Below, piece after piece: positions 1 through 8,228 of a stretch of DNA of 12,560 nucleotides. Where the stretch lies: the NCBI GenBank assembly GCA_022451835.1, contig JAKUNX010000042.1, positions 1-12,560 on the forward strand. The letters run 5' to 3'. The translations under genes were made by a program, and so were the position numbers. This DNA comes from Candidatus Poseidoniaceae archaeon. GTDB lineage: Archaea > Thermoplasmatota > Poseidoniia > Poseidoniales > Poseidoniaceae. Each line of letters begins with the position of its first letter. Position 1 is the stretch's first letter. Below the pieces are notes generated by a model that was not told the origin of the DNA, did not search any database, and saw only the letters and a program-made list of their open reading frames with translations.

Positions 1-54
1 GGTGATGTGGTAAGAGCTGCTGAGTTAATCAATCTGCAGGATGAGGCTGATTAG
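1..54 (+). CDS. 3' end of an unidentified gene (partial)
   Basis: Reading from base 1, the plus strand is open for 17 codons and ends at a TAG stop at 52-54. The residues (GDVVRAAELINLQDEAD) look like an ordinary acidic, helical protein C-terminus, but they are too few to name the product. Its stop overlaps the stop of the converging helicase gene by 4 bases, which matches the tight convergent packing seen elsewhere in this window. The reading is supported only by the open frame and this spacing, so it could be chance. Confidence 0.45.
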   Translation, partial: GDVVRAAELINLQDEAD

Positions 55-3000
55 CCCCAGAATCTTCTGGTTCGGGCATATTCAACTTCTGCCAAATGAA
101 TAGCGCGTAATAAACCATCACGATTGTTTCTTGGAACTTTACGAAGGATTCTCTGAGCAGTGGCTTCACCAATACCTCGCCCCATCAAACATAGAATCGC
201 TTCTTGACCTCGATTTTGAATCATCTCTGCATTTTTGATCATCCTTACACGGTCACTCTCTTCATCTGATGAGACCCAATCTTTGAGCATAGGCAATAAT
301 CCCTCTCTTGTACAAGCAAGCATCTTACCTTTACATTTTAGACAAGTGCCTATATCAGGAATTTCATTATATCTTGCAACTCTAAACCTCCTAACACTAT
401 TGCATTTCAAACAACATAATACTGCACGTTCGTTTTCCAGCCTTAATTTTAAGCGCTCTCTAACTGCAGCATTGTCCCAGTTTGGCAAAAGCAAATCTTT
501 ACTTGAACGCCTTGACAAACCAATAGGTCCTGCTGCAGCAATTTCAATTGAGATTACTCCCTCTTGGATTGCCGACAATACATCTTTAGCGCCTTGAATA
601 TCCATTTTTTCAAAAAATAATTTGTCTAGAACTTCTTGAAGTACGACTGTTCCACGATATTTTCTAATTAATGCTTGGAGGTTTATTCTTCTTGGATCTA
701 CTCCATGTCTAATTATGCCAAACGCTTTACCAACATCAGCAAATCGCCATCTTAATTGCCTAGAGTTTGGTAAAGTCACACTTAACAGTCCCTCTAAAGC
801 ATCAGGTGGAGTGTCTTTTAGCCAGCCAACTAAGTCCTCTGGTGAAATTCCGGAAGCCTGTATCCCTATTCGTGTTGATTCAATAATCAATCGACCCCAA
901 TTTCCTGACTTTGTAGATGCCATTGCTAGCAATAAGTGTCCAATAGTTTCGTTAATTTTAGTCCCATGACATGAATTGATAATTATTGCATCATTCCGCT
1001 CTTCTATGGTAATTTTGCTATCTGTCGGCAAACTACCAGACTTTTCCATATGGTCGCCAATTTCTTCACTAAGCATTCCAAGCCCATGTTCGTTGATTGG
1101 ATAATCTGAAACTTTCAAGTTGTTTGGCGATAGAATATTGAACCTGTCTACTGAAGAAGATTCCTGATTAGAAATTGTAATCAAACCTAAATCAGTAGCG
1201 ATTAATTCTCTCAATTTACCGATTTGTCTTGCGACTTCGGCTGGTACAGGAGGTAATTCGCCAACCCATTGTGGAGCCTTGGCTTGATCTGAAGCAGGAA
1301 CAACGAGAAGTTCTGATTTCTCAGGGTCAGCATCAATTATCATCCAAGTTCTTCCAGCGATTACAAAGCGGCGAACAGCACCATCTTCATCTTCATCAGA
1401 ACCATTTAGAGACAAAACAAAGGCCTCATCAACACTACCAATTGTACGCCTTGTCACGCTATCTCTCACTCTGTAAGATTGTTTATCTGGAATCATCGAC
1501 AAATGATTTGTTACCCAATCTCTAGTTCTTCCCGAAACTGAAAACCATCCTTTAGCATATTTTTTGGGCAACTTAAGCTCAATCTTCTTTAATTTCAAGT
1601 CTATCTCATCATCAGGAGTTTTGAATAATGGTCGCTCTGTTGGTAAATTGATTGATTTGTTCTCTTTCATTAGTTTAGCTTCCTCATATATCGCAGTAGG
1701 CCATCTGTACCAAGGTTCATTACTTGGGTTTTCAGTAAATTTCACTAACCAATTGTCAGCAATGACCTCTAACACCTCTAAAGTATCTTTGCGAGACCAA
1801 TTCTCAAATTGAGGTGCTTGATTAATGATTTCCGTTGCTTCATCAATAGGTACTGCTTTGAAACAATGAGCCATTAGGATGATTTGGTTTATCGCAACAG
1901 TCCTTGGATTATTTCTCCATATTACTGGTTCTAATTCTCCCTTCATTGCACGTTGAGCGATTACAGTTGCTTCAGACAACTCATCACAATCCCAAGCAAA
2001 TATGTTTCCTCGACCAATTCCTCCAAGTCTGTGGTCCGCTCTACCTACTCTTTGCAGTAAACGGTCAACAGAACGAGGACTTTTGATTTGGATTATCCTA
2101 TTAATCAAACCAATATCTATGCCTAATTCTAGACTTGAAGTACACACAAGCCCAGAGATTTTACCCTCTCTTAATCCATCCTCCATGTCAATTCTTGTCT
2201 TTGTAGCAAGTGAACCATGGTGAACGCCAATTTCTAGGTCAGGAGCCATCTTCTGCAATCTATTAGCAATGGTTTCGGCATCACTCCTACTATTGACAAA
2301 TAGTAAACATGGAGCGTCTTTTCGTATCATTGAGATTACTTTGCGGAAAATAGCATGAGCACGGGATGGGATAGCATACTCAATTCCTCCCGACTCATCC
2401 TTAGGTTCTGGAAATTCTGTTTCAACACATATTTCTGTTATTCTTTTACCGGTTTCAATAATTGCCTGACCATCACTTGCCAGCCATTCAGCGACTTGTT
2501 TGGGGTTTCCTACAGTCGCCGATAAACCAATTCTTTGGACTTTTTTTCCTGATAACGATTCCAATCTAGCAAGCCCTAATGACAGCTGCCATCCACGCTC
2601 ACTTGCTGCCAAATCGTGAACTTCATCAACGATGACCGCATTAACTGTTTTGAGCAATTCACGCAAATTCTTGCCAGTAAACATCAATTGGAATGTTTCA
2701 GGAGTTGTTACCAAAATATGGGGGGGGTTCCTTACCTGCTTTGCTCGCTCGGACTTAGTAGTATCACCATGTCTAAGTCCAACATTTAGTCCAACTGATT
2801 CAGCTATATCTTGAAGTCTTCTATCTACATCACGATTTAACGCCCTCAGCGGAGTAATATAGAGAACTGATAACGGTGCCCAATTTTCAGCTATACAACG
2901 ATGCAATATTGGTAAAATCGCTGATAGAGTTTTTCCGGAACCAGTTGGAGCAATCAATAATCTATTCTTACCGTCAAGAATCTCTGGGATTGCTGATTCT

Positions 3001-3080
3001 TGGATTGGAGTTGGATTCCATTGCCTCGCAGTAAGTGCTTTTTGCAGATTTTCATGAAGTAGCGAAAATACACTAGACAT
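51..3080 (-). CDS. lhr: Lhr-like superfamily 2 DEAD/DEAH helicase
   Basis: A 1009-residue ATP-dependent helicase of the Lhr (large helicase-related) family, whose members unwind DNA or RNA:DNA hybrids in repair and RNA metabolism. Visible motifs in order: PIQ of the Q motif (25-27), Walker A APTGSGKT (44-51), DEVH box (152-155), SAT (187-189), motif V TSSLELGIDIG (about 314-324) and motif VI QRVGRADHR (343-351). The C-terminal third carries a probable zinc-binding pair, C890xxC893 and C913xxC916, then a helix-hairpin-helix-like stretch around 959-990 (GRGIGEATAQRIL). Archaeal Lhr cores are usually about 850-950 residues, so these C-terminal elements account for the extra length. The ATG at 3080-3078 has GGGGAG three bases upstream. 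The gene faces the 3202 gene divergently. The family call is firm; the aLhr1/aLhr2 subgroup is not settled. The Lhr symbol is used for the family. Confidence 0.9.
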   Translation of the reverse strand: MSSVFSLLHENLQKALTARQWNPTPIQESAIPEILDGKNRLLIAPTGSGKTLSAILPILHRCIAENWAPLSVLYITPLRALNRDVDRRLQDIAESVGLNVGLRHGDTTKSERAKQVRNPPHILVTTPETFQLMFTGKNLRELLKTVNAVIVDEVHDLAASERGWQLSLGLARLESLSGKKVQRIGLSATVGNPKQVAEWLASDGQAIIETGKRITEICVETEFPEPKDESGGIEYAIPSRAHAIFRKVISMIRKDAPCLLFVNSRSDAETIANRLQKMAPDLEIGVHHGSLATKTRIDMEDGLREGKISGLVCTSSLELGIDIGLINRIIQIKSPRSVDRLLQRVGRADHRLGGIGRGNIFAWDCDELSEATVIAQRAMKGELEPVIWRNNPRTVAINQIILMAHCFKAVPIDEATEIINQAPQFENWSRKDTLEVLEVIADNWLVKFTENPSNEPWYRWPTAIYEEAKLMKENKSINLPTERPLFKTPDDEIDLKLKKIELKLPKKYAKGWFSVSGRTRDWVTNHLSMIPDKQSYRVRDSVTRRTIGSVDEAFVLSLNGSDEDEDGAVRRFVIAGRTWMIIDADPEKSELLVVPASDQAKAPQWVGELPPVPAEVARQIGKLRELIATDLGLITISNQESSSVDRFNILSPNNLKVSDYPINEHGLGMLSEEIGDHMEKSGSLPTDSKITIEERNDAIIINSCHGTKINETIGHLLLAMASTKSGNWGRLIIESTRIGIQASGISPEDLVGWLKDTPPDALEGLLSVTLPNSRQLRWRFADVGKAFGIIRHGVDPRRINLQALIRKYRGTVVLQEVLDKLFFEKMDIQGAKDVLSAIQEGVISIEIAAAGPIGLSRRSSKDLLLPNWDNAAVRERLKLRLENERAVLCCLKCNSVRRFRVARYNEIPDIGTCLKCKGKMLACTREGLLPMLKDWVSSDEESDRVRMIKNAEMIQNRGQEAILCLMGRGIGEATAQRILRKVPRNNRDGLLRAIHLAEVEYARTRRFWG

Positions 3081-3098
3081 ACTCTCCCCACCCCCGCG

Positions 3099-3105
3099 CT
3101 ATATG
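3099..3105 (-). promoter_or_regulatory. possible TATA box for the Lhr-like helicase gene
   Basis: On the minus strand this reads CATATAG in a GC-rich surrounding. It lies 18 bases upstream of the helicase ATG, which would place transcription start close to the start codon and give a leaderless or nearly leaderless transcript. This is inferred from position and AT content only. Confidence 0.3.
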
Positions 3106-3201
3106 GATAATGCGATCACATTTGAGTATTTGCAGTGAAAAATGTAAGCAAAACATCAAAGAACTCAAACACTGTACCATCTACCAAGCAATGGTGATTA
3201 T

Positions 3202-3588
3202 ATGGGGTTCTTTGGTGATTTATGGGCTAAACAGCATGGCAAACAACTGATGTTAAGCGCTACTGGTTTCGGTGCTTCCGCAATTTTATTGATGGTTAGT
3301 GGATACCAGCTATTATTCTTACAAAGTGATGCAGAATGGGGCGAATTTACTGGAGCAGCAATCGGTATGCTCGTTTTCTCAAGTTTGCTTTTGATTGTCA
3401 TTACCCCGGAATTCCTCAACCTTAGAGGATACGTTAATCTGCTTGATGAACTCAAACAAATCGAATCAACTTCTGAATTAAAGCGCCGTAAATCAGAAGG
3501 CGACGAGGCAGCAAAAATCCTTGGAGCAGGGCATGCGGCGGCATGGGAAGATTTCCTCGTTGAGAAAGGTCTCAAGAAAAGAAAATGA
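3202..3588 (+). CDS. small two-helix membrane protein, unknown function
   Basis: A 128-residue protein that I do not recognise as a named family. It has a short N-terminal segment, two hydrophobic helices at about 20-40 and 50-68, and a charged, Lys/Glu-rich helical tail (about 80-128) ending in KGLKKRK, so it is probably a membrane protein with a cytoplasmic C-terminus. The ATG at 3202 is chosen because GGTGAT (3193-3198), which matches the archaeal 16S 3' end, lies three bases upstream; an earlier ATG at 3191 is in another frame. The gene is followed after 9 bases by signal peptidase, whose ribosome-binding site overlaps this stop, so the two are probably co-transcribed and may work together at the membrane. 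That link is inference. Confidence 0.75.
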   Translation: MGFFGDLWAKQHGKQLMLSATGFGASAILLMVSGYQLLFLQSDAEWGEFTGAAIGMLVFSSLLLIVITPEFLNLRGYVNLLDELKQIESTSELKRRKSEGDEAAKILGAGHAAAWEDFLVEKGLKKRK

Positions 3589-3597
3589 GGGTAAAAG

Positions 3598-4602
3598 TTG
3601 ACCGACAAAAACCCGCTTAGCAATCTCTTACGTGAGATGATGCTTGCTGTCGCAATGATTGCATTCTTAGTCTTGGGATTATGGGCTCATACTGGAACCA
3701 TGCCACCATTGGTTGTGGTTGAATCTTCTTCAATGGTACACGAAGAAAATGGTGAAGTTGGAAGTATTGATGCTGGAGATCTGATTTTAGTAATGGATAC
3801 GCCTTATGAAAACATCATTACATTCGCTGAAGCAAGCGACAGAAACAACAAGTACCATGGTTATGAAACTCACGGCATGGAAGGAGATGTCATAATTTAC
3901 CAAAAAAATGGAGATGATGGAACTCCTATAATTCATCGAGCCATCTTACGAGTAGAGCCAAGTCAAACTACTTCTCCAAATCGCTTAGCACCGAGCGATG
4001 GGAATAATTCACAACATTGTCCTGATGGCGGCACATGGGATAATTCTGTTGAAGACGAAGATGGTGGACTTGGTACGTGTGTTTTGACTTGGGCTGTACC
4101 TGGAACAAACATTACTGATTCAGAAACAATTACGATTCGTTTTGACGGCAATGATGCTGGATATTATGATTGTAACAGATTTGCTCATGCTAATGTTGAA
4201 CCGTATCTAGTGGTATGGAATTGGCAACCCAAACATTCGGGCATAGTTACTCTTGGAGATAATAATCAATGCTCTGTCGACCAAGGTGGTCTAGTAGTTA
4301 ATGGCTCGTCTGGAGTTCACAGTGCCTCAGGAGTTGCTGGACCTGTCAAAGGAGATTGGTTAGTTGGAGTTGCTGGAGGAGAGATTCCTTGGCTTGGCAC
4401 GGTAAAGTTGATGCTTAGTGGCTCTGGATCTCCTGGAACTCAATATGTACCCGGATCTTCATTTCTATTCTTATCACTGGTAATTGGTGGCATAATTTTC
4501 GCGCCAATAGGTTTGGAAATTGTCCTCAAAAAAATAATGCAGACATCACCCGAAATGCATCAAGCGAAATATGAAGTTGATTATTTCTCTGAAGAAGAAT
4601 GA
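3598..4602 (+). CDS. signal peptidase I, archaeal/ER type (S26B)
   Basis: A membrane serine protease that removes signal peptides from secreted proteins. There is an N-terminal anchor at about 12-30, the catalytic serine in ESSSM (S45), the His that replaces the bacterial Lys in IIHRAI (H113), a box E-like GDNN with D221 and a second Asp at D227, and a family-typical GDWLVG...IPWLG segment at 252-267. A second hydrophobic helix lies at about 287-310. At 334 residues it is longer than most archaeal enzymes (about 150-220). The extra length is mainly an acidic, Gly/Asn-rich insert at about 115-215 carrying three of the four cysteines (C141, C161, C192); C225 follows just after box E. The start is TTG at 3598, with GAGGG (3587-3591) six bases upstream overlapping the previous stop. 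The 3' end overlaps the converging gene by 22 bases. Confidence 0.88.
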   Translation: MTDKNPLSNLLREMMLAVAMIAFLVLGLWAHTGTMPPLVVVESSSMVHEENGEVGSIDAGDLILVMDTPYENIITFAEASDRNNKYHGYETHGMEGDVIIYQKNGDDGTPIIHRAILRVEPSQTTSPNRLAPSDGNNSQHCPDGGTWDNSVEDEDGGLGTCVLTWAVPGTNITDSETITIRFDGNDAGYYDCNRFAHANVEPYLVVWNWQPKHSGIVTLGDNNQCSVDQGGLVVNGSSGVHSASGVAGPVKGDWLVGVAGGEIPWLGTVKLMLSGSGSPGTQYVPGSSFLFLSLVIGGIIFAPIGLEIVLKKIMQTSPEMHQAKYEVDYFSEEE

Positions 4603-5342
4603 ACATGTTGCTCTAATGCATCTTCCATGCTTAATTCACCTTTAGCAACTAAAATTGCTACTGCTTTTGAAATTGTAAATTCGCCTTTTGATCGCTTTCG
4701 ACTCTCCGTTTGAATATATTTTATATCTCCCTCAGTTGGACTTATAATTCTTAATTGCCAAATTTGCTTTCCCGAATTAGCGGCAATCCTCAATGCTGAA
4801 ATTGAGTGATTATTACGGATTAATCCCGATGAAGTCTTTTTTTCATCGACCTGTTCGACGACCCAATTTCTTGAGATACAATCATTAATTATTCGATCTC
4901 TAATTAATGGAGCACCATCTCCGACCCTAATTATAATATTTTCAAAATCAGCAATACGCCTCAATTTCAACAGGTTCGGGATAACTTCTTTGATAGATGT
5001 CAACTCTAGGATACCACAAAATGCTCCATCAACAATCCATGCAATACCGGGATATGGTCCAGGATCTATACCAATTACCATAGAAACAGAAGCATTAGAA
5101 CCTTTTAGATGAAAAATTGCCGACAAAATAGCTGAATCGATATTTTCAGCTTCTACTGGAATTGGAGTACCTATTGATGGAAAGGCCAAAATTTCAGAAG
5201 GTGAAGAAAACCAAATTACATTTTCATTTGGAACTGCTTGATTGACGTCAATAACTTCAAATTCGAGTGACTTTAAACGAAGTTTTTCGATTAATTTGAA
5301 TGACAAACGGAAGTTTTCTGTCCGAATTGCCAATCGCGACAT
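4581..5342 (-). CDS. RuvC/YqgF-like RNase H-fold protein
   Basis: A 253-residue protein with no name I can assign, but with a recognisable RNase H-like core. Residues 1-85 form an unassigned N-terminal region. The core begins at 88-94 with VIGIDPG, the first strand and catalytic Asp (D93) typical of RuvC/YqgF nucleases. A strand plus GDGAPLIRDRI (141-151) and the segment VEQVDEKKTSS (162-172) follow; the latter resembles both the RuvC EQV motif and the YqgF DERxTT motif. HSISALRIA (179-187) sits where RuvC has DAADALAIA, with His at the third acidic position and Ser in place of the last Asp. It is transcribed divergently from hjc, 119 bases away, which suggests a role in DNA junction processing. 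Catalytic competence is uncertain because of the Asp-to-Ser change. Start is ATG at 5342. Confidence 0.7.
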   Translation of the reverse strand: MSRLAIRTENFRLSFKLIEKLRLKSLEFEVIDVNQAVPNENVIWFSSPSEILAFPSIGTPIPVEAENIDSAILSAIFHLKGSNASVSMVIGIDPGPYPGIAWIVDGAFCGILELTSIKEVIPNLLKLRRIADFENIIIRVGDGAPLIRDRIINDCISRNWVVEQVDEKKTSSGLIRNNHSISALRIAANSGKQIWQLRIISPTEGDIKYIQTESRKRSKGEFTISKAVAILVAKGELSMEDALEQHVHSSSEK

Positions 5343-5461
5343 AGTCCTGCCAAACGATTGATGACCACAAACCTACCGAAATTTGCAACAACCTTGAAAT
5401 CGTCACTAATCTAACTATGCATACCGAAGTAATCAAAAACGCTTGACAATGATATTGCTTC

Positions 5462-6124
5462 GTGAGCAGCAAGTATGAGAGAGAACTTAGACAAGTTCTC
5501 GCTGGCTTGACTAAAGGCGTCAACGCAGTTATCAAATCTTGTAGTGAAGTAGAGAAAGCAAAGATGAAATTAGTTGAAAAAAGACCTTTCCTCGTAGTAA
5601 GAGCAGCCGGTTCTGGTATTGAAGGGTCAGGAGATTTACTTGCACTGCGTGGAGATATTTGTTTCCCAATTGAAGTAAAATCCTCTAAAGAAGCAAAGTT
5701 ATACTTATCGGGAAGAACTGTTGACCAGTATAACTCACTGGTCTACGAAGGAAATAGATCTTGCTTAATGCCTTTGTATGCTTATCGATTAAAGGGCGTA
5801 AGAGGTGATTCGTGGAAAATATTTCGAGTTGAAACTGAAACACTTCATGGAAAACTGCGAAAACTTGCTCCATTTATTCCAAGTCTACCATTGACTCGTA
5901 ATGGCAAACCTTACTTAAATTGGGAAAAAGGTTTGGCATTGAATGAATTCATCGCTCTAATTTGTTCACAAACTAAATCATCTGAAAGTAGTCTAGAAAA
6001 TTTACAATCTCGTAGCAATACTTCATTAGAAAATCTTTCACTACACCAACAAAATAGTCAAGAATTCAGTAATCCTAGCGGAAAACGAAATATTCTAGCT
6101 GAGTTGATGAAACGTAAATTATGA
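5462..6124 (+). CDS. hjc: Holliday junction resolvase Hjc with C-terminal extension
   Basis: An archaeal four-way junction endonuclease of the PD-(D/E)XK fold, which cuts Holliday junctions during recombination and fork repair. The active site is visible: E6 in KYEREL, VRAAGSG (46-52), D58, then E71 and K73 in the IEVKSS motif. Family members are usually about 120-150 residues. This one has 220, with a longer first helical region (about 16-40) and a polar Ser/Asn/Gln-rich tail from about 170 that contains SLENL twice (177-181, 188-192) and ends in a basic helix (KRNILAELMKRKL). The GTG at 5462 is the only plausible start: an in-frame stop lies four codons upstream and no other start is available before residue 35. 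No ribosome-binding site is seen, so the transcript may be leaderless. The gene ends two bases from the converging protease gene. Confidence 0.87.
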   Translation: MSSKYERELRQVLAGLTKGVNAVIKSCSEVEKAKMKLVEKRPFLVVRAAGSGIEGSGDLLALRGDICFPIEVKSSKEAKLYLSGRTVDQYNSLVYEGNRSCLMPLYAYRLKGVRGDSWKIFRVETETLHGKLRKLAPFIPSLPLTRNGKPYLNWEKGLALNEFIALICSQTKSSESSLENLQSRSNTSLENLSLHQQNSQEFSNPSGKRNILAELMKRKL

Positions 6125-6126
6125 TG

Positions 6127-7584
6127 TTAGAAATATGGAATTATCAGCATGAACAAAATCATTCCAAGCAATGCTAAAGATGAAATGTTAGATGCTTTAC
6201 TTGAAATATGCTCAATCCACATAGGATTGATATCCCAAAATTTCAACTTGCGACCGACTTTCTTTATGCCGTTAAGTATTCCTCGCAACATATCTTTGAA
6301 CATATGACCACCATCAAATGGAACCATAGGAATAAGGTTGGTGAATCCAAGTAGAATATTAACCCATAATAGCCAAAAGAATAAGTTGACTAAGAAAAGT
6401 AGACCGTTAGTACCTAATGCTTGAGCAAATGAGTTGTCATCAGCTTCAAGTAACGATTCTTCAAATGGATGCATTGCAACACCTTGTAATTCAAAAGGTA
6501 CAATCATCATGCTTAGTGTGTGAAACGGTACCATCAATGATTTTTGTAAAATATTTCCAGCCCATCGAGGAGATAAAGGGCCTGCCAATCGGTCTATTCC
6601 TGCAGTGCCGCCTGATAGACCTTCAACCCCAAGAAATGGATCTTCTTTTTCGATTCCAAGTGCATCCAAATCTGAGGCTGACCAACCTAGATTTACGTAA
6701 TAATCGTACTTATCAGAGAGGGTCGCATTAACAGTTTCTATTTGTCCATCACTATGCATCACCGTTATACTGATACTATCATTAGCAGAATAGCCTTCCA
6801 TAACATCATAGAATTCATCAATATCTTGTACCGGTTTTTCATCAATGTATTGGATTGTATCCCACGGTTGTAACCCTGCATCAAAAGCACCCTCATCTTG
6901 AACGATACCCCTAACATGTACACCAGAATCATTAGCAACAAATTGACCTGCCAAACCTCCAAGGAAAATTAAGCAAACAACTGCAGCAAAAATGTTCGTT
7001 GCAGGACCTGCTGCAAACATTCGCATTCTTTCTTTACTTGGTGCATTAGTCAATTCTTCATATTCAGGCTCAGCAAATGCACCTAGAGGCAATGGACCCA
7101 ATTGTAACAGACCAAATGACCGAATTCTCATACCGTGTGCTCGAGCCTGCAAACCGTGACCAAACTCATGGATAACCAATGCTACAATGAATGCTAATGC
7201 ACCCCAACCTAGAGGAATAACCGGATTAAGACCAGGGATTGCAACTAGTTCACTGGCTGCTGGTGGCGGTGTTTGTGGTGGAGATATCAATGATGTAATG
7301 AATGCAATTATCATTAATAATCCGACCATAAGCATGGAAAATATACACACCCAAAGAGAAACTTCGCCGTAAAATCGCCAAAACCCTCGTGGCTTCACGG
7401 TTTTGTCAAGTAAATTCAAACCTCGCTTACTTCTAACCATTAGAATTACACCAAAAACACGTGTAGCATTCCAACGATCAAGCGTACCATTGTTTTCCCA
7501 AATTCTCAACAAAATATACCAAGAAAGTATCAGTAGTAAAATGAAAGACCAGTCGAAATTAACCGTTCCCCAACTGGCAGCCAT
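6127..7584 (-). CDS. site-2 protease family M50 metalloprotease with PDZ domain
   Basis: A multi-pass membrane zinc protease that cuts transmembrane segments of substrate proteins, typically to release regulators or clear signal-peptide remnants. Features in order over 485 residues: an N-terminal helix (12-30), a helix at about 78-100, the zinc-binding HEFGH (139-143) within a hydrophobic segment, a helix after AAGPATN (about 191-212), a PDZ-like region at about 222-290 (GIVQDEGAFDAGLQPWD), a hydrophobic pair at about 393-418 leading into NLIPMVPFDGGH with the third zinc ligand D424, and a last helix at about 466-484. All core M50 residues are present. The ATG at 7584 is fixed by an in-frame stop a few codons upstream. 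It is divergent from the 7665 gene with 80 bases between starts. The substrate cannot be told from sequence. Confidence 0.9.
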   Translation of the reverse strand: MAASWGTVNFDWSFILLLILSWYILLRIWENNGTLDRWNATRVFGVILMVRSKRGLNLLDKTVKPRGFWRFYGEVSLWVCIFSMLMVGLLMIIAFITSLISPPQTPPPAASELVAIPGLNPVIPLGWGALAFIVALVIHEFGHGLQARAHGMRIRSFGLLQLGPLPLGAFAEPEYEELTNAPSKERMRMFAAGPATNIFAAVVCLIFLGGLAGQFVANDSGVHVRGIVQDEGAFDAGLQPWDTIQYIDEKPVQDIDEFYDVMEGYSANDSISITVMHSDGQIETVNATLSDKYDYYVNLGWSASDLDALGIEKEDPFLGVEGLSGGTAGIDRLAGPLSPRWAGNILQKSLMVPFHTLSMMIVPFELQGVAMHPFEESLLEADDNSFAQALGTNGLLFLVNLFFWLLWVNILLGFTNLIPMVPFDGGHMFKDMLRGILNGIKKVGRKLKFWDINPMWIEHISSKASNISSLALLGMILFMLIIPYF

Positions 7585-7653
7585 GTACTTGCCATATTGT
7601 CACTCGATTTGAATATTGACAAAACATGAACAAAGTTGAAGAAGCAGCACCGT

Positions 7654-7660
7654 AAGGAGG
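7654..7660 (+). promoter_or_regulatory. strong ribosome-binding site for the 7665 gene
   Basis: AAGGAGG lies four bases before the ATG at 7665 and is a strong match to the 16S anti-Shine-Dalgarno end. It fixes this start and implies a leadered transcript, in contrast to hjc and the macro gene, which show no such site. Confidence 0.75.
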
Positions 7661-7664
7661 CACC

Positions 7665-8228
7665 ATGCAACCACTAAGCGATGATATTGCTGAATGGTGT
7701 GATGAAACATGGGGACAAAATCCTCTCGAGGTTTTAGAGTGGTTTGAAGATGATGAAATGGTTCAAGTATTCATAAAATTGCCGCGCAGCGTACTTGTTG
7801 CAGATTTTTTATTCAAGGATAATGCAATGAATATGAAACGTGATAGAATAGAAATTAGACATCATTTGCATATTCCGTTAGACATATGGAACCCTGGTTC
7901 AATTCAAGCTACAAGAATCAGTGACGGTAGAGTAAGATTTAGGCATAGAAATTCTGATATCTTGCTAGCTGCGAAAATGCGAGCACCTGAATGGGGTAAG
8001 AATGTATTAGAAGATTGGTTGATGTCGCTTAGAGGCGAGCAATTAAGACCTAAAGATAAGAATCAAAGAGTCGCATCAATAAAAAGAATTAAAGAAATTG
8101 TCAATAGAAATCTACATTCTGCCTCACTAGAAGGAATAAAAGATGATTTACATCTCATCAACCTTAGAATTAATTCTGCGGAAATTGGATTAAATCCGTT
8201 CGAAAGCACATTGCAAGAAGCAGAGTAA
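7665..8228 (+). CDS. conserved-looking soluble protein, unknown function
   Basis: I do not recognise this 187-residue protein. It has no membrane helix and no signal peptide. The N-terminus (1-35) is strongly acidic and Trp-rich (EWCDETWG, EWFEDDE). A middle part (about 33-105) alternates hydrophobic and charged residues as in a beta-rich domain and contains RIEIRHHLHIPLDIW, and the last third (about 110-187) is helical and basic with RIKEIVNRN. A lone Cys (C12) makes a metal site unlikely. The overall pattern is compatible with a small regulatory or adaptor protein, but that is a guess. The start is secured by AAGGAGG four bases upstream. The gene is divergent from the S2P protease, and its stop at 8228 directly abuts the stop of dacZ on the other strand. 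Confidence 0.75.
   Translation: MQPLSDDIAEWCDETWGQNPLEVLEWFEDDEMVQVFIKLPRSVLVADFLFKDNAMNMKRDRIEIRHHLHIPLDIWNPGSIQATRISDGRVRFRHRNSDILLAAKMRAPEWGKNVLEDWLMSLRGEQLRPKDKNQRVASIKRIKEIVNRNLHSASLEGIKDDLHLINLRINSAEIGLNPFESTLQEAE

Noticed and set aside
3198..3623. 141-codon open frame on the minus strand opposite the small membrane protein
   Set aside because: It mirrors a plus-strand gene that has a proper start signal and membrane-helix pattern; the minus product is Ser/Pro/Cys-rich without family likeness.
5443..5458. TTGACA followed by an AT-rich stretch before hjc, resembling a bacterial -35 box
   Set aside because: The genes are archaeal, the spacing to any -10-like element is wrong, and the match is short enough to be chance.
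7626..7655. Nine-codon ATG leader frame whose TAA stop overlaps the ribosome-binding site of the 7665 gene
   Set aside because: Very short, no start signal of its own, and the likeliest AT-rich promoter element (about 7608-7618) would place transcription start inside or after it.
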